Shown piece by piece: positions 1 through 8,718 of a DNA stretch of 64,000 nucleotides. Source of the DNA: Streptomyces sp. CB03234 (GTDB lineage: Bacteria; Actinomycetota; Actinomycetes; Streptomycetales; Streptomycetaceae). A model generated the notes under the pieces. That model was not told the DNA's origin. It made no database searches and was given only the letters and a program-made list of their open reading frames with translations. Made by a program: the position numbers and the translations under genes. Numbering within the stretch: the first letter of the stretch is position 1; each line of letters opens with the position of its first letter. The stretch lies in NCBI RefSeq assembly GCF_001905885.1, contig NZ_LIYH01000006.1, forward strand, positions 310,001-374,000, read 5' to 3'.

Positions 1-1633
1 GTTCTTCGTCTTCGCGAACAGTGGCGGCGACCTCGCCGCGCAGGACGCGTGGGCCGAGTTCGTGGGCCGGCACCCGGATTCCGCGTACAACCTCGCCTGG
101 TACGGCGGGATGCACCCGGTGTCGTACAGCGTCGTGTCGCCGTACCTGATGTCGCTGCTCGGGGTGCGGACGACGATGATGATCGCCGGTACGGCGTCGG
201 CGGCGCTGACCGCGCTGATCCTGGTGCGGGTGCGGGCGGTCCGCAATCCGCTGGCGTGCTCGCTCGCCGGGGTGTTCGCGTTCCTGTGCAACGCGCTGTC
301 CGGCCGCGTCACGTTCGGCCTCGGCATGATGTTCGCGCTGGGCGCGGTGGCCGCCGTCTTCTGCTGGCCCCACCGGTGGCGTACGAAGCGGTGGGCCAAG
401 GCGGCCGTCGCGGCGCCGCTCGCGGGGCTGGCGACGGCGGCTAGCCCGGTGGCGGGGCTGTTCCTGGGGGTCGCGGCGGCGGCGTTGTTCCTCAACAAGC
501 GGCGCCCGGGCGCGTACGCGCTCGGTCTCGCGCCGGTCGTGGTCGTCGCCCTCTCCTCCTGGCTGTTCCCCTTCTCCGGTACGCAGCCGATGTCGTTCGG
601 GTCGACGATGCTGCCGTTCGCGTTCGGGGTCCTGGTCTTCGTCCTCGTACCGGAGGACTGGCGCACGGTCCGTACCGGCGCGGCCGTGTACGCGCTCGGC
701 ACGCTCCTCACCTGGCTGGTGGACTCGCAGATCGGGTCGAACGTCTCGCGGCTGCCGATGCTGTTCGCGGGTGTCGTGCTGCTGGCGGCCCTGCCGTACA
801 CGGCCCGCCGTACCCGCAGGTGGTACGCCCTGCTCCTGGCGTTCGTCGTCCTGAACGGGTGGATCGGCTTCAAGAGCGGCGACGACATCGTCCGTACCGC
901 CCCTGACGCGTCGTGGGCGCGTGAGGCGGCGCCGCTGATCAACCAGTTGCAGCAGCTGGGGGCGGAGAAGGCGCGGGTGGAGGTGGTCCCGGCGCGCAGC
1001 CACCGGGAGGCGTCGGCGCTGGCCCCGTACATCAACCTCGCCCGCGGCTGGAACCGTCAGGCGGACATGGAGCGCAACCCGGTCTTCTACGACGACACGC
1101 TCAACTCCGCCACCTACCGCGACTGGCTGCACCGCTGGGCCGTCCACTACGTGGTGCTGCCCAAGGGCGAGCCGGACACCGGCGCGGAGCAGGAGGCGGA
1201 GCTGGTCAAGGACGGCCAGCCGTACCTGCGGCCGGTGTGGTCCGACGCCAACTGGCGGCTGTACGCGGTGGAGGACCCGACCCCGCTGGCCGACCCGCCG
1301 GCGACGGTGGACCGGGCGGGCGCCGGCGAGGTGACGATCCGGGTGCGGACGGCGGGGCGGGTGCTGATCCGCGTGCCGTATTCGCCCTGGCTGGCGCTCC
1401 TCGACGAGGAGGGCAGGAAGGTGGAGCCGCCGCGGGAGACGAAGGCGTCGCTGGAGCGCGAGGACGGCCCCAAGACGTTCCTCAACCTCAACGGCTGCCT
1501 GCTGAAGGCGGAGGCGGACCGGGAGGGCGACGAGTGGACGGAGCTGCTCGCGCCGAAGGCGGGGGTGTACCGGCTGGCCGCCCCGTACAAGATCTTCCCG
1601 CGCGGCACTCCCTGCCCGGAGGAACTGCGCTGA
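1..1633 (+). CDS. Multipass integral membrane protein, 5' end outside the window
   Basis: The reading frame is open from base 2 without a start, so the gene begins upstream; the GTG at 62 is internal. About 540 residues are visible. Eight or nine hydrophobic stretches fill the first ~300 residues, followed by a soluble, probably extracytoplasmic tail with a Trp/Tyr-rich patch (around bases 1040-1165, ending YVVLP). This resembles the large membrane proteins of streptomycetes often labelled as MFS-like, but the topology (many helices, then a folded C-terminal domain) recalls GT-C or YfhO-type glycosyltransferases. I see no transporter signature motif. No substrate can be assigned. A lipoprotein gene follows 41 bases downstream on the same strand. 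Confidence 0.8.
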   Translation, partial: FFVFANSGGDLAAQDAWAEFVGRHPDSAYNLAWYGGMHPVSYSVVSPYLMSLLGVRTTMMIAGTASAALTALILVRVRAVRNPLACSLAGVFAFLCNALSGRVTFGLGMMFALGAVAAVFCWPHRWRTKRWAKAAVAAPLAGLATAASPVAGLFLGVAAAALFLNKRRPGAYALGLAPVVVVALSSWLFPFSGTQPMSFGSTMLPFAFGVLVFVLVPEDWRTVRTGAAVYALGTLLTWLVDSQIGSNVSRLPMLFAGVVLLAALPYTARRTRRWYALLLAFVVLNGWIGFKSGDDIVRTAPDASWAREAAPLINQLQQLGAEKARVEVVPARSHREASALAPYINLARGWNRQADMERNPVFYDDTLNSATYRDWLHRWAVHYVVLPKGEPDTGAEQEAELVKDGQPYLRPVWSDANWRLYAVEDPTPLADPPATVDRAGAGEVTIRVRTAGRVLIRVPYSPWLALLDEEGRKVEPPRETKASLEREDGPKTFLNLNGCLLKAEADREGDEWTELLAPKAGVYRLAAPYKIFPRGTPCPEELR

Positions 1634-1674
1634 CCCTCACGGTTACCGGGGGTCGCGCTGCATAGTGGTCGGCC

Positions 1675-2328
1675 ATGGCGAGCATTCGCACGGTGGCTGT
1701 GGGCTGCCTGATCGCTTCGGTGTCGCTGCTGGGCTGCGACGCCCGGCCGGACCCGGGGCCTGACGGCCGGGCCCCGGAGCGGAGCCTGCCGTCCCTCATC
1801 GCCCCGACGCGCCCGCCCACGTACACGGCGTGGGCGGGCCCGGGGTGCGAGGACGGCCGTTACGTGGAGGGCGGCCGTTTCGAGAACGGTGACGCCGCCT
1901 GGTACACGGTGGCGTCCGGCGGCTTCCGGGGCGGCGGCTGCGACGGCCGGTTCACCGCCCTGCCGATGTCGGGCAGCCCGGACAGGGACGGTACGGGCAC
2001 GGCGACGTGGACGTGGCCGGTGGGCACGGACTACGAACGGTGCGCCCTGGCGGTGTTCGTCCCCAAGGGGCCCCGCGACATCGATGTCGCGGGCGACCCG
2101 GCCGTCTACCGCGTCCTCGCCGACCCGGACGACCCCACCTCCACGTACGCCGCCTTCGGCGTCCGCCAGCCCGTGCACCGCGGCACCTTGGTCCAGGTCG
2201 GCACCTACCCCGTCAGATCCCGCACCTTCACGGTCCACCTCACCGACCGCGGCCGCGACTGGGGCGCCGCCCCCCTCACGGGCGCCCACCACGCGGCGGC
2301 CCAACTGCGCCTGACGTGCCGGGACTGA
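1675..2328 (+). CDS. Secreted lipoprotein of unknown function
   Basis: 217 residues from an ATG. The N-terminus is a type II signal peptide: a short charged start, a hydrophobic run, and a lipobox VSLLGC placing the lipidated Cys near residue 21. The mature part is rich in Gly, Asp and Trp with a few Cys residues, suggesting a small folded domain on the outer face of the membrane. I recognise no catalytic motif. It lies just behind the preceding membrane protein gene and may share its transcript. The 3' flank contains short repeats of TGCCGGGACTG around 2317-2350. Confidence 0.75.
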   Translation: MASIRTVAVGCLIASVSLLGCDARPDPGPDGRAPERSLPSLIAPTRPPTYTAWAGPGCEDGRYVEGGRFENGDAAWYTVASGGFRGGGCDGRFTALPMSGSPDRDGTGTATWTWPVGTDYERCALAVFVPKGPRDIDVAGDPAVYRVLADPDDPTSTYAAFGVRQPVHRGTLVQVGTYPVRSRTFTVHLTDRGRDWGAAPLTGAHHAAAQLRLTCRD

Positions 2329-2379
2329 CGTGCCGGGACTGTCGTGCCGGGGCGGCCGAACCGGCGACGGACGTGATGA

Positions 2380-2399
2380 TGTAACAAGTGGTAGGTACA
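2380..2399. promoter_or_regulatory. Candidate TetR operator (TGTA-N12-TACA)
   Basis: Reads TGTAACAAGTGGTAGGTACA. The outer arms TGTA/TACA are symmetric and 12 of 20 positions agree with the reverse complement. It ends 8 bases before the tetR start at 2408, where an autorepressor would bind. A better palindrome with 14 of 20 identical bases lies before the exporter gene at 11501-11520. Binding is inferred. Confidence 0.5.
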
Positions 2400-2407
2400 G
2401 TGAGGGC

Positions 2408-2986
2408 ATGAGCAAGAAGCAGGCGCTGACCCGGGCCGCTGCCGAGTTGCTGTGGGAGCGGGGGTACACGGGCACCAGCCCGGCCATGATCCTGGAGCGC
2501 GCGAACGCCGGACAGGGGAGCATGTACCACCACTTCTCCGGTAAGGCGGAGCTGGCAGTCGCCGCCATGTCGGACATGAGCGATCAGCTGCGCGCCCGCA
2601 CGGAGGAGGCTCTGTCCGGGGACGGTCCGGCCGTCGCCCGTATCAACGCCTTCCTGGATCTGGAACGCGATCCGCTGGCGGGCTGCCGCATGGGCCGACT
2701 GGCACAGGACTACGAGGTGATCGCCGACGACGGCCTTCGCGCGACCATGGCGGACTTCTTCACCTGGCTGGGCGAGCGGCTGTCCGCCGTGATCGCGGAG
2801 GGGGTCCGGGCCGGTGAGTTCCGGCCCGGCACCGACCCGGACCGGATGGCATCACTGATCATGGCGGCAGTGCAGGGCGGCTACGTCCTGGCCCGCGCCC
2901 AGCAGGACCCCGCGGCGTTCTGCCGGGCGGTCGACGGCGCGCGGCAGGTGGTGACGGGTCTCGCGGCCGGCTCTGGTCAGGGCTGA
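2408..2986 (+). CDS. TetR-family transcriptional regulator
   Basis: 192 residues. The ATG at 2408 is chosen because TetR proteins start just before the HTH; an in-frame start at 2330 would add an unrelated 26-residue leader. Residues ~5-50 form the TetR_N helix-turn-helix, with the typical GSMYHHFSGK recognition-helix end. The rest is a helical ligand-binding domain of the YcdC/AcrR size class. It converges on the MFS gene with a 10-base 3' overlap. A candidate operator sits directly upstream and a close copy lies before the DHA2 exporter at 11529, so autorepression and control of export are plausible. The inducer is unknown. Confidence 0.85.
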   Translation: MSKKQALTRAAAELLWERGYTGTSPAMILERANAGQGSMYHHFSGKAELAVAAMSDMSDQLRARTEEALSGDGPAVARINAFLDLERDPLAGCRMGRLAQDYEVIADDGLRATMADFFTWLGERLSAVIAEGVRAGEFRPGTDPDRMASLIMAAVQGGYVLARAQQDPAAFCRAVDGARQVVTGLAAGSGQG

Positions 2987-4230
2987 CCGGCCGTGGCCCT
3001 CGGCGGCACCGGCCCATGGGCGGCCGCGCCGTCCGGGTGGGGCGGGATGCGTGACCGGGCGAACAGGACGCATGCGGCGGCGGCGCCGCCGGCCGCGGTG
3101 AGCGCCCACCAGGCGGCGGCGGGGCGCACGGCGGTGAACAGCAGGCCGCACGCCATGGGCCCGGCCGCGGCTCCCAGGGAGACTCCCATCTGGCTGTACG
3201 CGGTGGCCCGTTGCTCCCGGCCGCTGTAGGGCAGTGCGATGACGTAGTGCAGCAGGCCGGCCCAGCCCCAGCCGCCGCCGTAAGCGAGAAGGGTTCCCAC
3301 CGTGACGACGGTGAGATCCTGGTGCGTCAACAGCGCGGTACCCGCCGCACCGGCCAGGAACAAACCCGTCAGGGCGGCCCACGCGGCCTGGGGCATTCCA
3401 CCGACGAGCCAGCCCGCGGCCAGGCGGACCACGATGTTCAGCGCGGCACCCGCGGTCGCCACCGCGCCGGCGACCGACAGTGAGGCTCCCCGAGTCGTCA
3501 GCGCCAGCACCAGGAACCCGCCCAGGCCATTGCCCACCATCGCACCGAAGAACCCGGCGCAGCTGAGAGCCACGAGATGGGCGTCCCGCCGCAGGGACAC
3601 GCCGTGGCCCTGGCCAGGGACCGCGGACGGTCCGCCCGTGGGCGTTCTCCCCACGAGCAGGACGCCGCCCAGGCCGCACGGCACCGCGGCGGCGACGAAC
3701 ACCGCGCGCCAGCCGACCGGTCCGGCCAGCAGCGGCATCGCCCCGCCGGCCAGCAGAGTGGCGGCCGGTACGGCGGCCTGCTTGAGGCCGAAGGCGAAGG
3801 CGCGCAGCCGAGGCGCGCACCGCCGCATGAGCAGGGCGTTGGTGTGCGGCTGGGTGTAGCCGTAGGCCGCGCCTCCGACCACCGAGTTGACCCACAGGCC
3901 CACGGCCGGCGCGGCCGCCGCCGCGAGCAGACCCAGGCACGTACCGGCCAGTGCGACGGCCAGGGTGCGTTCGAGCGCCCGGGGGAGGGCGGCCCGCTTG
4001 CTGAGGAACGCGCCTGCCAGGGATGCCAGCCAGTACACGGCCAGGATGGCTCCCGTCCGTACCGGGCTCCAGCCGAACTCGGCGCAGATCAGGCCGTTCG
4101 CGGCCCCGGGCAGGAACACCGGCAGTGAGGTGAGGACGGTGACCGCGGCGACACCCGCCGCGGTCGGCAGGCCGGCACTGCCCGCGGTGTGGTCCTGCCG
4201 GTTCCGGTGGCGCGGTACGAGGGCGCTCAC
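2977..4230 (-). CDS. MFS transporter, 12-TM type
   Basis: 417 residues from the GTG at 4230, which overlaps the stop of the upstream FAD protein by 4 bases (GTGA), so translation is coupled. The sequence is a run of about 12 hydrophobic segments with a charged central loop near residues 180-200, as in ordinary major facilitator permeases. It resembles the CynX/NimT-type or general MFS_1 group more than the 14-TM drug exporters. Co-transcription with a flavoprotein of the KamA cluster suggests uptake or export of a pathway metabolite. A longer open frame reaching 4782 is only the shadow of the upstream gene. Confidence 0.8.
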   Translation of the reverse strand: MSALVPRHRNRQDHTAGSAGLPTAAGVAAVTVLTSLPVFLPGAANGLICAEFGWSPVRTGAILAVYWLASLAGAFLSKRAALPRALERTLAVALAGTCLGLLAAAAAPAVGLWVNSVVGGAAYGYTQPHTNALLMRRCAPRLRAFAFGLKQAAVPAATLLAGGAMPLLAGPVGWRAVFVAAAVPCGLGGVLLVGRTPTGGPSAVPGQGHGVSLRRDAHLVALSCAGFFGAMVGNGLGGFLVLALTTRGASLSVAGAVATAGAALNIVVRLAAGWLVGGMPQAAWAALTGLFLAGAAGTALLTHQDLTVVTVGTLLAYGGGWGWAGLLHYVIALPYSGREQRATAYSQMGVSLGAAAGPMACGLLFTAVRPAAAWWALTAAGGAAAACVLFARSRIPPHPDGAAAHGPVPPRATAGQP

Positions 4231-6149
4231 GAGGCGTGCGCCTCCACCTTGCCGATCGGCCGGACGGCACCGAGTGCGAGCACCGCGCGGGCGACGGCAT
4301 CGGCGTCGCCGAGCGTCACGGAGTCGACGCCCGGCCGTACGCCCGCGGCCGTTGCCCAGTGCACACCTTCCGTGGGGATGCCGAGCGCGAACCTCCGGGG
4401 ATGGGCTCTGCCGTCCGCGTCCAGCAGGCGACTTGGCCGCTCGGTCACGGCGAGGCCTCCGGTCTGGTGGTGGCCGCCGTCGGGGTCGGGGATGCGATAG
4501 GCGGCCGCCTGGCCGGTGTCGAGGAGCCGGCGCAGCAACGGGTCGGCGGTGGTGCGGATGTCCGAGGACTGGATACGGGCCTCGATGAGGGTGGTCACGG
4601 TGACCGGGGGAGCCGGCACCAGCGCGGAGGTGACGAGGAAGCCGCCGGAATCCGGCCGCGGGGTCACGCGCATGCCCGGTCCCACCGGTTCCAGGACGCC
4701 GGCGCGGATCAGCGCGGCCATCTCCGCGATGCGGCGCCTGGGTGGGCCGATGGAGACACTGGCGTTGAAGGGTGAGTACCACTCGGTCAGTTCGTCGCGG
4801 TAGGAGCGACCGGTGATGCCTGAGTGATCGACGATCCGGCGGATCTCGTTGCGCAGGTCGCGCAGCACGTCGAGGGCGGATTTCACGGGGTCGTCGACAT
4901 TGCCTCCGCGGGCGGTCGCCGCGTCCCGCTCCAGGTGTGTCACGAGCCAGTCCTTGAACTCCCTCCGGCCACGGAGAGCTTGCTCGTCGTAGGGAGTCCC
5001 GACGGCCTGCCAGTCCCAGCGGTCCGGCCCGCCGACACCGTGGCGCCGCAGCAGTCGTTGCTCCGCGGGGCCGCCTGCCGGGGTGCGCGAGTAGGCGCGG
5101 ACGAAGGCCACGACGTCCTCCGGCGGCGTGCCACGTCGCCGCAGCAGTGCCCGGTAGTAGGCGGTCTCGACCTCGCGGGCGATCAGTGGCCAGACGTCCC
5201 GTTTGAAGGTGACGTCGCCGTGTGACGCGGCGCGTCCCCGCAGGGCGGCGATCGTGCTGGGGGTCAGCAGCACCGGTTGGTGGCGTTCGCCCATGCCCTT
5301 CTGGTTGTCGCCGCGCGCCTGGTACGGGACGCCGCGCCGGGAGCCCGCGTACAGCCGCGGCTCCCGGCCCGAGGCCCGGTAGTCGAGGCGCCCGTCAGGT
5401 CGCTCCTGGAACGTTCCGCCGCGCGCCTCGGTGAAGAGGGCCAGGTAGTCGAAGAACGCCAGCCCCAGTCCTCGCAGAGCGACCGGCTCCCGAGGGGCGA
5501 TCGGGTCGAGGTCCACGTCGGCCGGGTTGCCCGGCGGGATGTGGCGGGCTCCATCTTTCCGTGTCGAGGCCGGCGGGTGCACCGCCGGGAGGTGGCCCTG
5601 GGTGAGGACCACGGCGTCGAGCAGGAGACGGTCGCCGCCGGCGAGTCGGAGAACCTGCTGCCCGCCGCGTTCGGTCAGTTCGAGCGCGGTGTCCCGGTGG
5701 ACGCGTACGGTCACGTGCTCCGGCGCGGTCTCCACGATCCGCTGGAAGGCCCACGTCAGGTAGTGCCCGTACAGGGCGCGCGTCGGATAGGAGTTGGGCC
5801 CCAGGCCGGACGCCTGCCGCAGGACGTCGGCCGGGTACTGACCGACTGCGCCCATGACGGTGAGCAGGGTCACCCACTGGTACAGGTCCGGACCCGGTAC
5901 CACCGGGCCGGCGCACGAAACGCCGGCGTCGGTGAACACCGTGATCTGCTCAGCGACCGTGTTCATCAGCAGGTGCGGCGACTGATCGGTCCGCCACACC
6001 CGGCCCGCCCCGGCAGGAGCCGGGTCGATGGCGTGCACGGTCACCGGCCCGGCAGTCGGCTGTGACGCCGCGTTGGCGCACAGCCGTTCCAGCACGATGA
6101 GTCCGCGCGGTCCCACCCCGACTATGCCGACACTCAGCCGACCGTCCAA
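4227..6149 (-). CDS. FAD/NAD(P)-binding protein (PF13454-like), copy 1
   Basis: 640 residues from a TTG at 6149, preceded by a strong GGGGGAG ribosome site. The N-terminus carries a Rossmann dinucleotide motif GIVGVGPRG (residues ~8-16), and NTVAEQITVFTD matches the NAD_binding_9 style of FAD-NAD(P)-binding proteins. The C-terminal half is all-helical then mixed, typical of this poorly characterised family. A paralogue with the same layout lies at 8715-10583 on the other side of kamA; both share PRG, NTVA.Q.T.FTD, SGREPR and NQKG patches. Such proteins could oxidise or reduce an amine or imine, but no substrate can be read. It is coupled to the MFS gene downstream and divergent from the radical SAM operon. 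Confidence 0.8.
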   Translation of the reverse strand: MDGRLSVGIVGVGPRGLIVLERLCANAASQPTAGPVTVHAIDPAPAGAGRVWRTDQSPHLLMNTVAEQITVFTDAGVSCAGPVVPGPDLYQWVTLLTVMGAVGQYPADVLRQASGLGPNSYPTRALYGHYLTWAFQRIVETAPEHVTVRVHRDTALELTERGGQQVLRLAGGDRLLLDAVVLTQGHLPAVHPPASTRKDGARHIPPGNPADVDLDPIAPREPVALRGLGLAFFDYLALFTEARGGTFQERPDGRLDYRASGREPRLYAGSRRGVPYQARGDNQKGMGERHQPVLLTPSTIAALRGRAASHGDVTFKRDVWPLIAREVETAYYRALLRRRGTPPEDVVAFVRAYSRTPAGGPAEQRLLRRHGVGGPDRWDWQAVGTPYDEQALRGRREFKDWLVTHLERDAATARGGNVDDPVKSALDVLRDLRNEIRRIVDHSGITGRSYRDELTEWYSPFNASVSIGPPRRRIAEMAALIRAGVLEPVGPGMRVTPRPDSGGFLVTSALVPAPPVTVTTLIEARIQSSDIRTTADPLLRRLLDTGQAAAYRIPDPDGGHHQTGGLAVTERPSRLLDADGRAHPRRFALGIPTEGVHWATAAGVRPGVDSVTLGDADAVARAVLALGAVRPIGKVEAHAS

Positions 6150-6517
6150 CGAGAGCTCCCCCGGTTCCGTCCGCCACTTTCTGAATCAGCGCCAATCCTA
6201 GGAGCCACAGAAGCGCATTGATGTAGTGCACACATGATTTATGCGTACGGTCGATGAAAGCCATTCATGCGGGTTCCGAATGAGTCGGTGAAGTCATCTA
6301 TTTCTCACCGATCGCCATCCCTGACTAGCTTTCTGGACGGCGAGCCGGCGCATCGTGACGCCGGTGTCGTGCCGGCTGTGCGGACGTCAAGGAGCTGTTC
6401 AGGCGCGGGAGCTTGCGTCCGCACCGCCGGACCGCACCGTCACCGGTCGGCATCCGATTGCCGCCATCCCGCCGTCACCTTCCATACACCTTTCCGCCGT
6501 TCGGACGGGGAACTCGC
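6150..6517. promoter_or_regulatory. Divergent promoter region of the KamA cluster
   Basis: 368 bases without a gene between the minus-strand FAD protein and the radical SAM gene. The left part (6180-6350) is clearly more AT-rich than its surroundings, as expected for a bidirectional promoter. It contains ATGAA-N5-TTCAT at 6254-6268. The same half-sites occur as TTCAT-N8-ATGAA upstream of the lysR gene (13522-13539). A LysR-type protein could bind both. No convincing -35/-10 pair is called. Confidence 0.45.
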
Positions 6518-7870
6518 ATGGCTGTCTCCACCCCTGCCAAGTACAAGCCCTACAACCGCTCGTCCATCCAGCGGGCACCACAATGGGAAAACATTCCGCC
6601 GGAACTCCGCGAGGCGGTCGACGTGGTGTCGCACGTCCTTCCGTTCAGGACCAACCAATACGTACTCGATGAACTCATCGACTGGGACCGCATACCCGAC
6701 GACCCGATCTTCCGGCTGAACTTCCCGCACCGGACGATGCTGGATCCCGACGACTACACCGTCCTGCGAGACCTTCTGCGGTCGGGCGACAAGCAGCAGC
6801 TGGCCAAGCAGATCCACGTGGTCCGGTCGCGCATGAACCCGCACCCGGCCGGCCAGCTGACGCACAACGTGCCCGAACTGGACGGCGAGGTCGTCCCCGG
6901 TATCCAGCACAAGTACGCGGAGACGGTCCTCTTCTTCCCCAGCGCCGGCCAGACCTGCCACGCCTACTGCACGTTCTGCTTCCGGTGGCCCCAGTTCGTG
7001 GGAGAGGACGACCTGCACTTCGCGGCACGCGATGCCGCCGGGCTGGTCGCCTACCTCAAGCAGCACCCCGAGGTCACCGACGTGCTCATCACCGGCGGTG
7101 ACCCCCTGATCATGCGGACGGCCACGCTGGAGCGGTACCTCGAACCCCTGCTGTCGGCCGAGCTGGACCACATCCAGAACATCAGGATCGGCACCAAGGC
7201 CGTGGGCTACTGGCCGCAGCGCTTCGTCAGCGACGTGGACGCCGACGACCTGCTGCGCCTGTTCGAACGCGTGGTGGGCGCCGGTAAGCACCTCGCGCTG
7301 ATGGGCCACTACAACCACCCGGCCGAACTGCGTCCCGCCATCGCACAGGACGCGCTGCGGCGCATCACGGCGACCGGTGCCGTCGTCCGTATGCAGTCCC
7401 CCGTCCTGCGGCACATCAACGACGACCCGGACGCGTGGCGGGAGCTGTGGACCGAGGGCGTGAAGCTGGGCGCCATCCCGTACTACATGTTCGTCGAGCG
7501 TGACACCGGGGCCCGCGCCTACTTCGAGCTGCCGCTGGCCGAGGCGTACGACATCTTCCGTACGGCCTACGGCGCCGTGTCCGGCCTGTCCCGTACCGTG
7601 CGGGGCCCGTCGATGAGCGCGTTCCCGGGCAAGGTCCTCGTCGACGGCGTACCGACGATCCGCGGGGAGAAGGTGTTCGCCCTGCAGTTCCTGCAGGCAC
7701 GCCGGGGCGGGATCGTGCGCCGGCCCTTCTACGCCAGGTTCGACCCCACGGCCACCTGGTTCGACCAGCTCGTCCCGGCCTTCGGGGAGGAGAAGTTCTT
7801 CTTCGAGGACGAGCCGGCGGCATTCGAGGGCCCCGTTCCGGGACGGTCGCTCGATCTGGTGGGGGCGTGA
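6518..7870 (+). CDS. KamA-family radical SAM aminomutase
   Basis: 450 residues from the ATG at 6518, preceded by GGACGGGG; an earlier in-frame start at 6413 has no homology-like content. The radical SAM cluster motif is CHAYCTFC (Cys147, Cys151, Cys154), the CxxxCxxC of this superfamily. A C-terminal patch GPSMSAFPGKVLVDG contains Lys372, positioned like the PLP-forming lysine of lysine 2,3-aminomutase, so the enzyme should use SAM, a [4Fe-4S] cluster and PLP to shift an alpha-amino group to the beta carbon. The PLP loop differs from the canonical GGGGK form, so the substrate may not be lysine. It begins a tightly coupled operon: the MBL hydrolase overlaps its stop by 4 bases. Confidence 0.85.
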   Translation: MAVSTPAKYKPYNRSSIQRAPQWENIPPELREAVDVVSHVLPFRTNQYVLDELIDWDRIPDDPIFRLNFPHRTMLDPDDYTVLRDLLRSGDKQQLAKQIHVVRSRMNPHPAGQLTHNVPELDGEVVPGIQHKYAETVLFFPSAGQTCHAYCTFCFRWPQFVGEDDLHFAARDAAGLVAYLKQHPEVTDVLITGGDPLIMRTATLERYLEPLLSAELDHIQNIRIGTKAVGYWPQRFVSDVDADDLLRLFERVVGAGKHLALMGHYNHPAELRPAIAQDALRRITATGAVVRMQSPVLRHINDDPDAWRELWTEGVKLGAIPYYMFVERDTGARAYFELPLAEAYDIFRTAYGAVSGLSRTVRGPSMSAFPGKVLVDGVPTIRGEKVFALQFLQARRGGIVRRPFYARFDPTATWFDQLVPAFGEEKFFFEDEPAAFEGPVPGRSLDLVGA

Positions 7871-8718
7871 CCGGCATGCCCGAGAGCACGTACGAAGTCC
7901 TCGCACTGCGCTTCGGCACGCATGCCGACCGGCCCGCACGGGACAACTTCCTGCTCGACGAGGGCCAGTTCACCCCGGGCAGCGGCATGCCCATGGACTT
8001 CTACCTGTGGGTGATCCGCAACGACCGGCATTTCCTGCTGGTGGACACCGGGTTCCCCGAAGAGATGGCACGACGCCGCAAACGCACCCTCTTCCGCGAC
8101 CCCGTGGAAGCGCTGGCCGACCTGGGCATGCGCGCGCAGGACGTCTCAGACGTGGTGATCACCCATATGCACTACGACCACGCCGGGAACCTGGACCGGT
8201 TCCCCCACGCGCGCATCCATCTGCAGGAGGAGGAGCTCCGGTTCTGCACCGGGCCCGCGATGCGGCACCACGTCGTGCGCAAGCCGTTCGAAACCGCCAA
8301 CGTACAGAGCGCCGTGCAAGGACTGTTCGAGGACCAGCTCGTCCTCCACCGGGGCCAGGCCGACATCATCCCTGGCGTCACGGTGCATCCGGTACCGGGT
8401 CACACGCCGGGCACCCAGGTGGTCCGGGTCCCCACCGCCCGGGGCTGGGTCGTGCTGGCGAGTGACGCCACCCATCTGTGGGCCAACATCCGCCTGCGCA
8501 GCCCGTTCCCCATCCTCGACCACCTCACGCCGATGCTGGAGGGCTACGACCGGATCGAGGCCCTGGCGGACGGCGACGACCACATCATTCCCGGACACGA
8601 TCCCCAGGTGGCGCAGCGTTTCCCCCGACTCGCCGGAGCACCCGACTGGGTCTGTCTCCACGAGCCCGTTCTCGACGGCATCGCCGTCACCGCGGCGGCG
8701 AGCGGGGTCACGCGATGA
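7867..8718 (+). CDS. Metallo-beta-lactamase-fold hydrolase, lactonase-like
   Basis: 283 residues from the GTG at 7867, which overlaps the kamA stop (GTGA); an ATG at 7876 is an alternative. The zinc motif HMHYDH occupies residues 100-105, with further ligands in PVPGHTPGT (around 180) and LASDATH (around 200). This arrangement fits N-acyl homoserine lactonase or AttM-like MBL proteins. Family members hydrolyse lactones, thioesters or amides. Inside an aminomutase operon it may open a lactone or lactam or release an intermediate. It overlaps the next gene by 4 bases (ATGA). Confidence 0.85.
   Translation: MTGMPESTYEVLALRFGTHADRPARDNFLLDEGQFTPGSGMPMDFYLWVIRNDRHFLLVDTGFPEEMARRRKRTLFRDPVEALADLGMRAQDVSDVVITHMHYDHAGNLDRFPHARIHLQEEELRFCTGPAMRHHVVRKPFETANVQSAVQGLFEDQLVLHRGQADIIPGVTVHPVPGHTPGTQVVRVPTARGWVVLASDATHLWANIRLRSPFPILDHLTPMLEGYDRIEALADGDDHIIPGHDPQVAQRFPRLAGAPDWVCLHEPVLDGIAVTAAASGVTR

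Noticed and set aside
1147..2577. 476-residue minus-strand frame opposite the lipoprotein and TetR genes
   Set aside because: Ser/Arg/Pro shadow with no domain; the plus-strand genes are convincing.
2977..4782. 601-residue minus-strand frame
   Set aside because: The first 184 residues are the antisense-phase shadow of the FAD gene; the real MFS begins at 4230.
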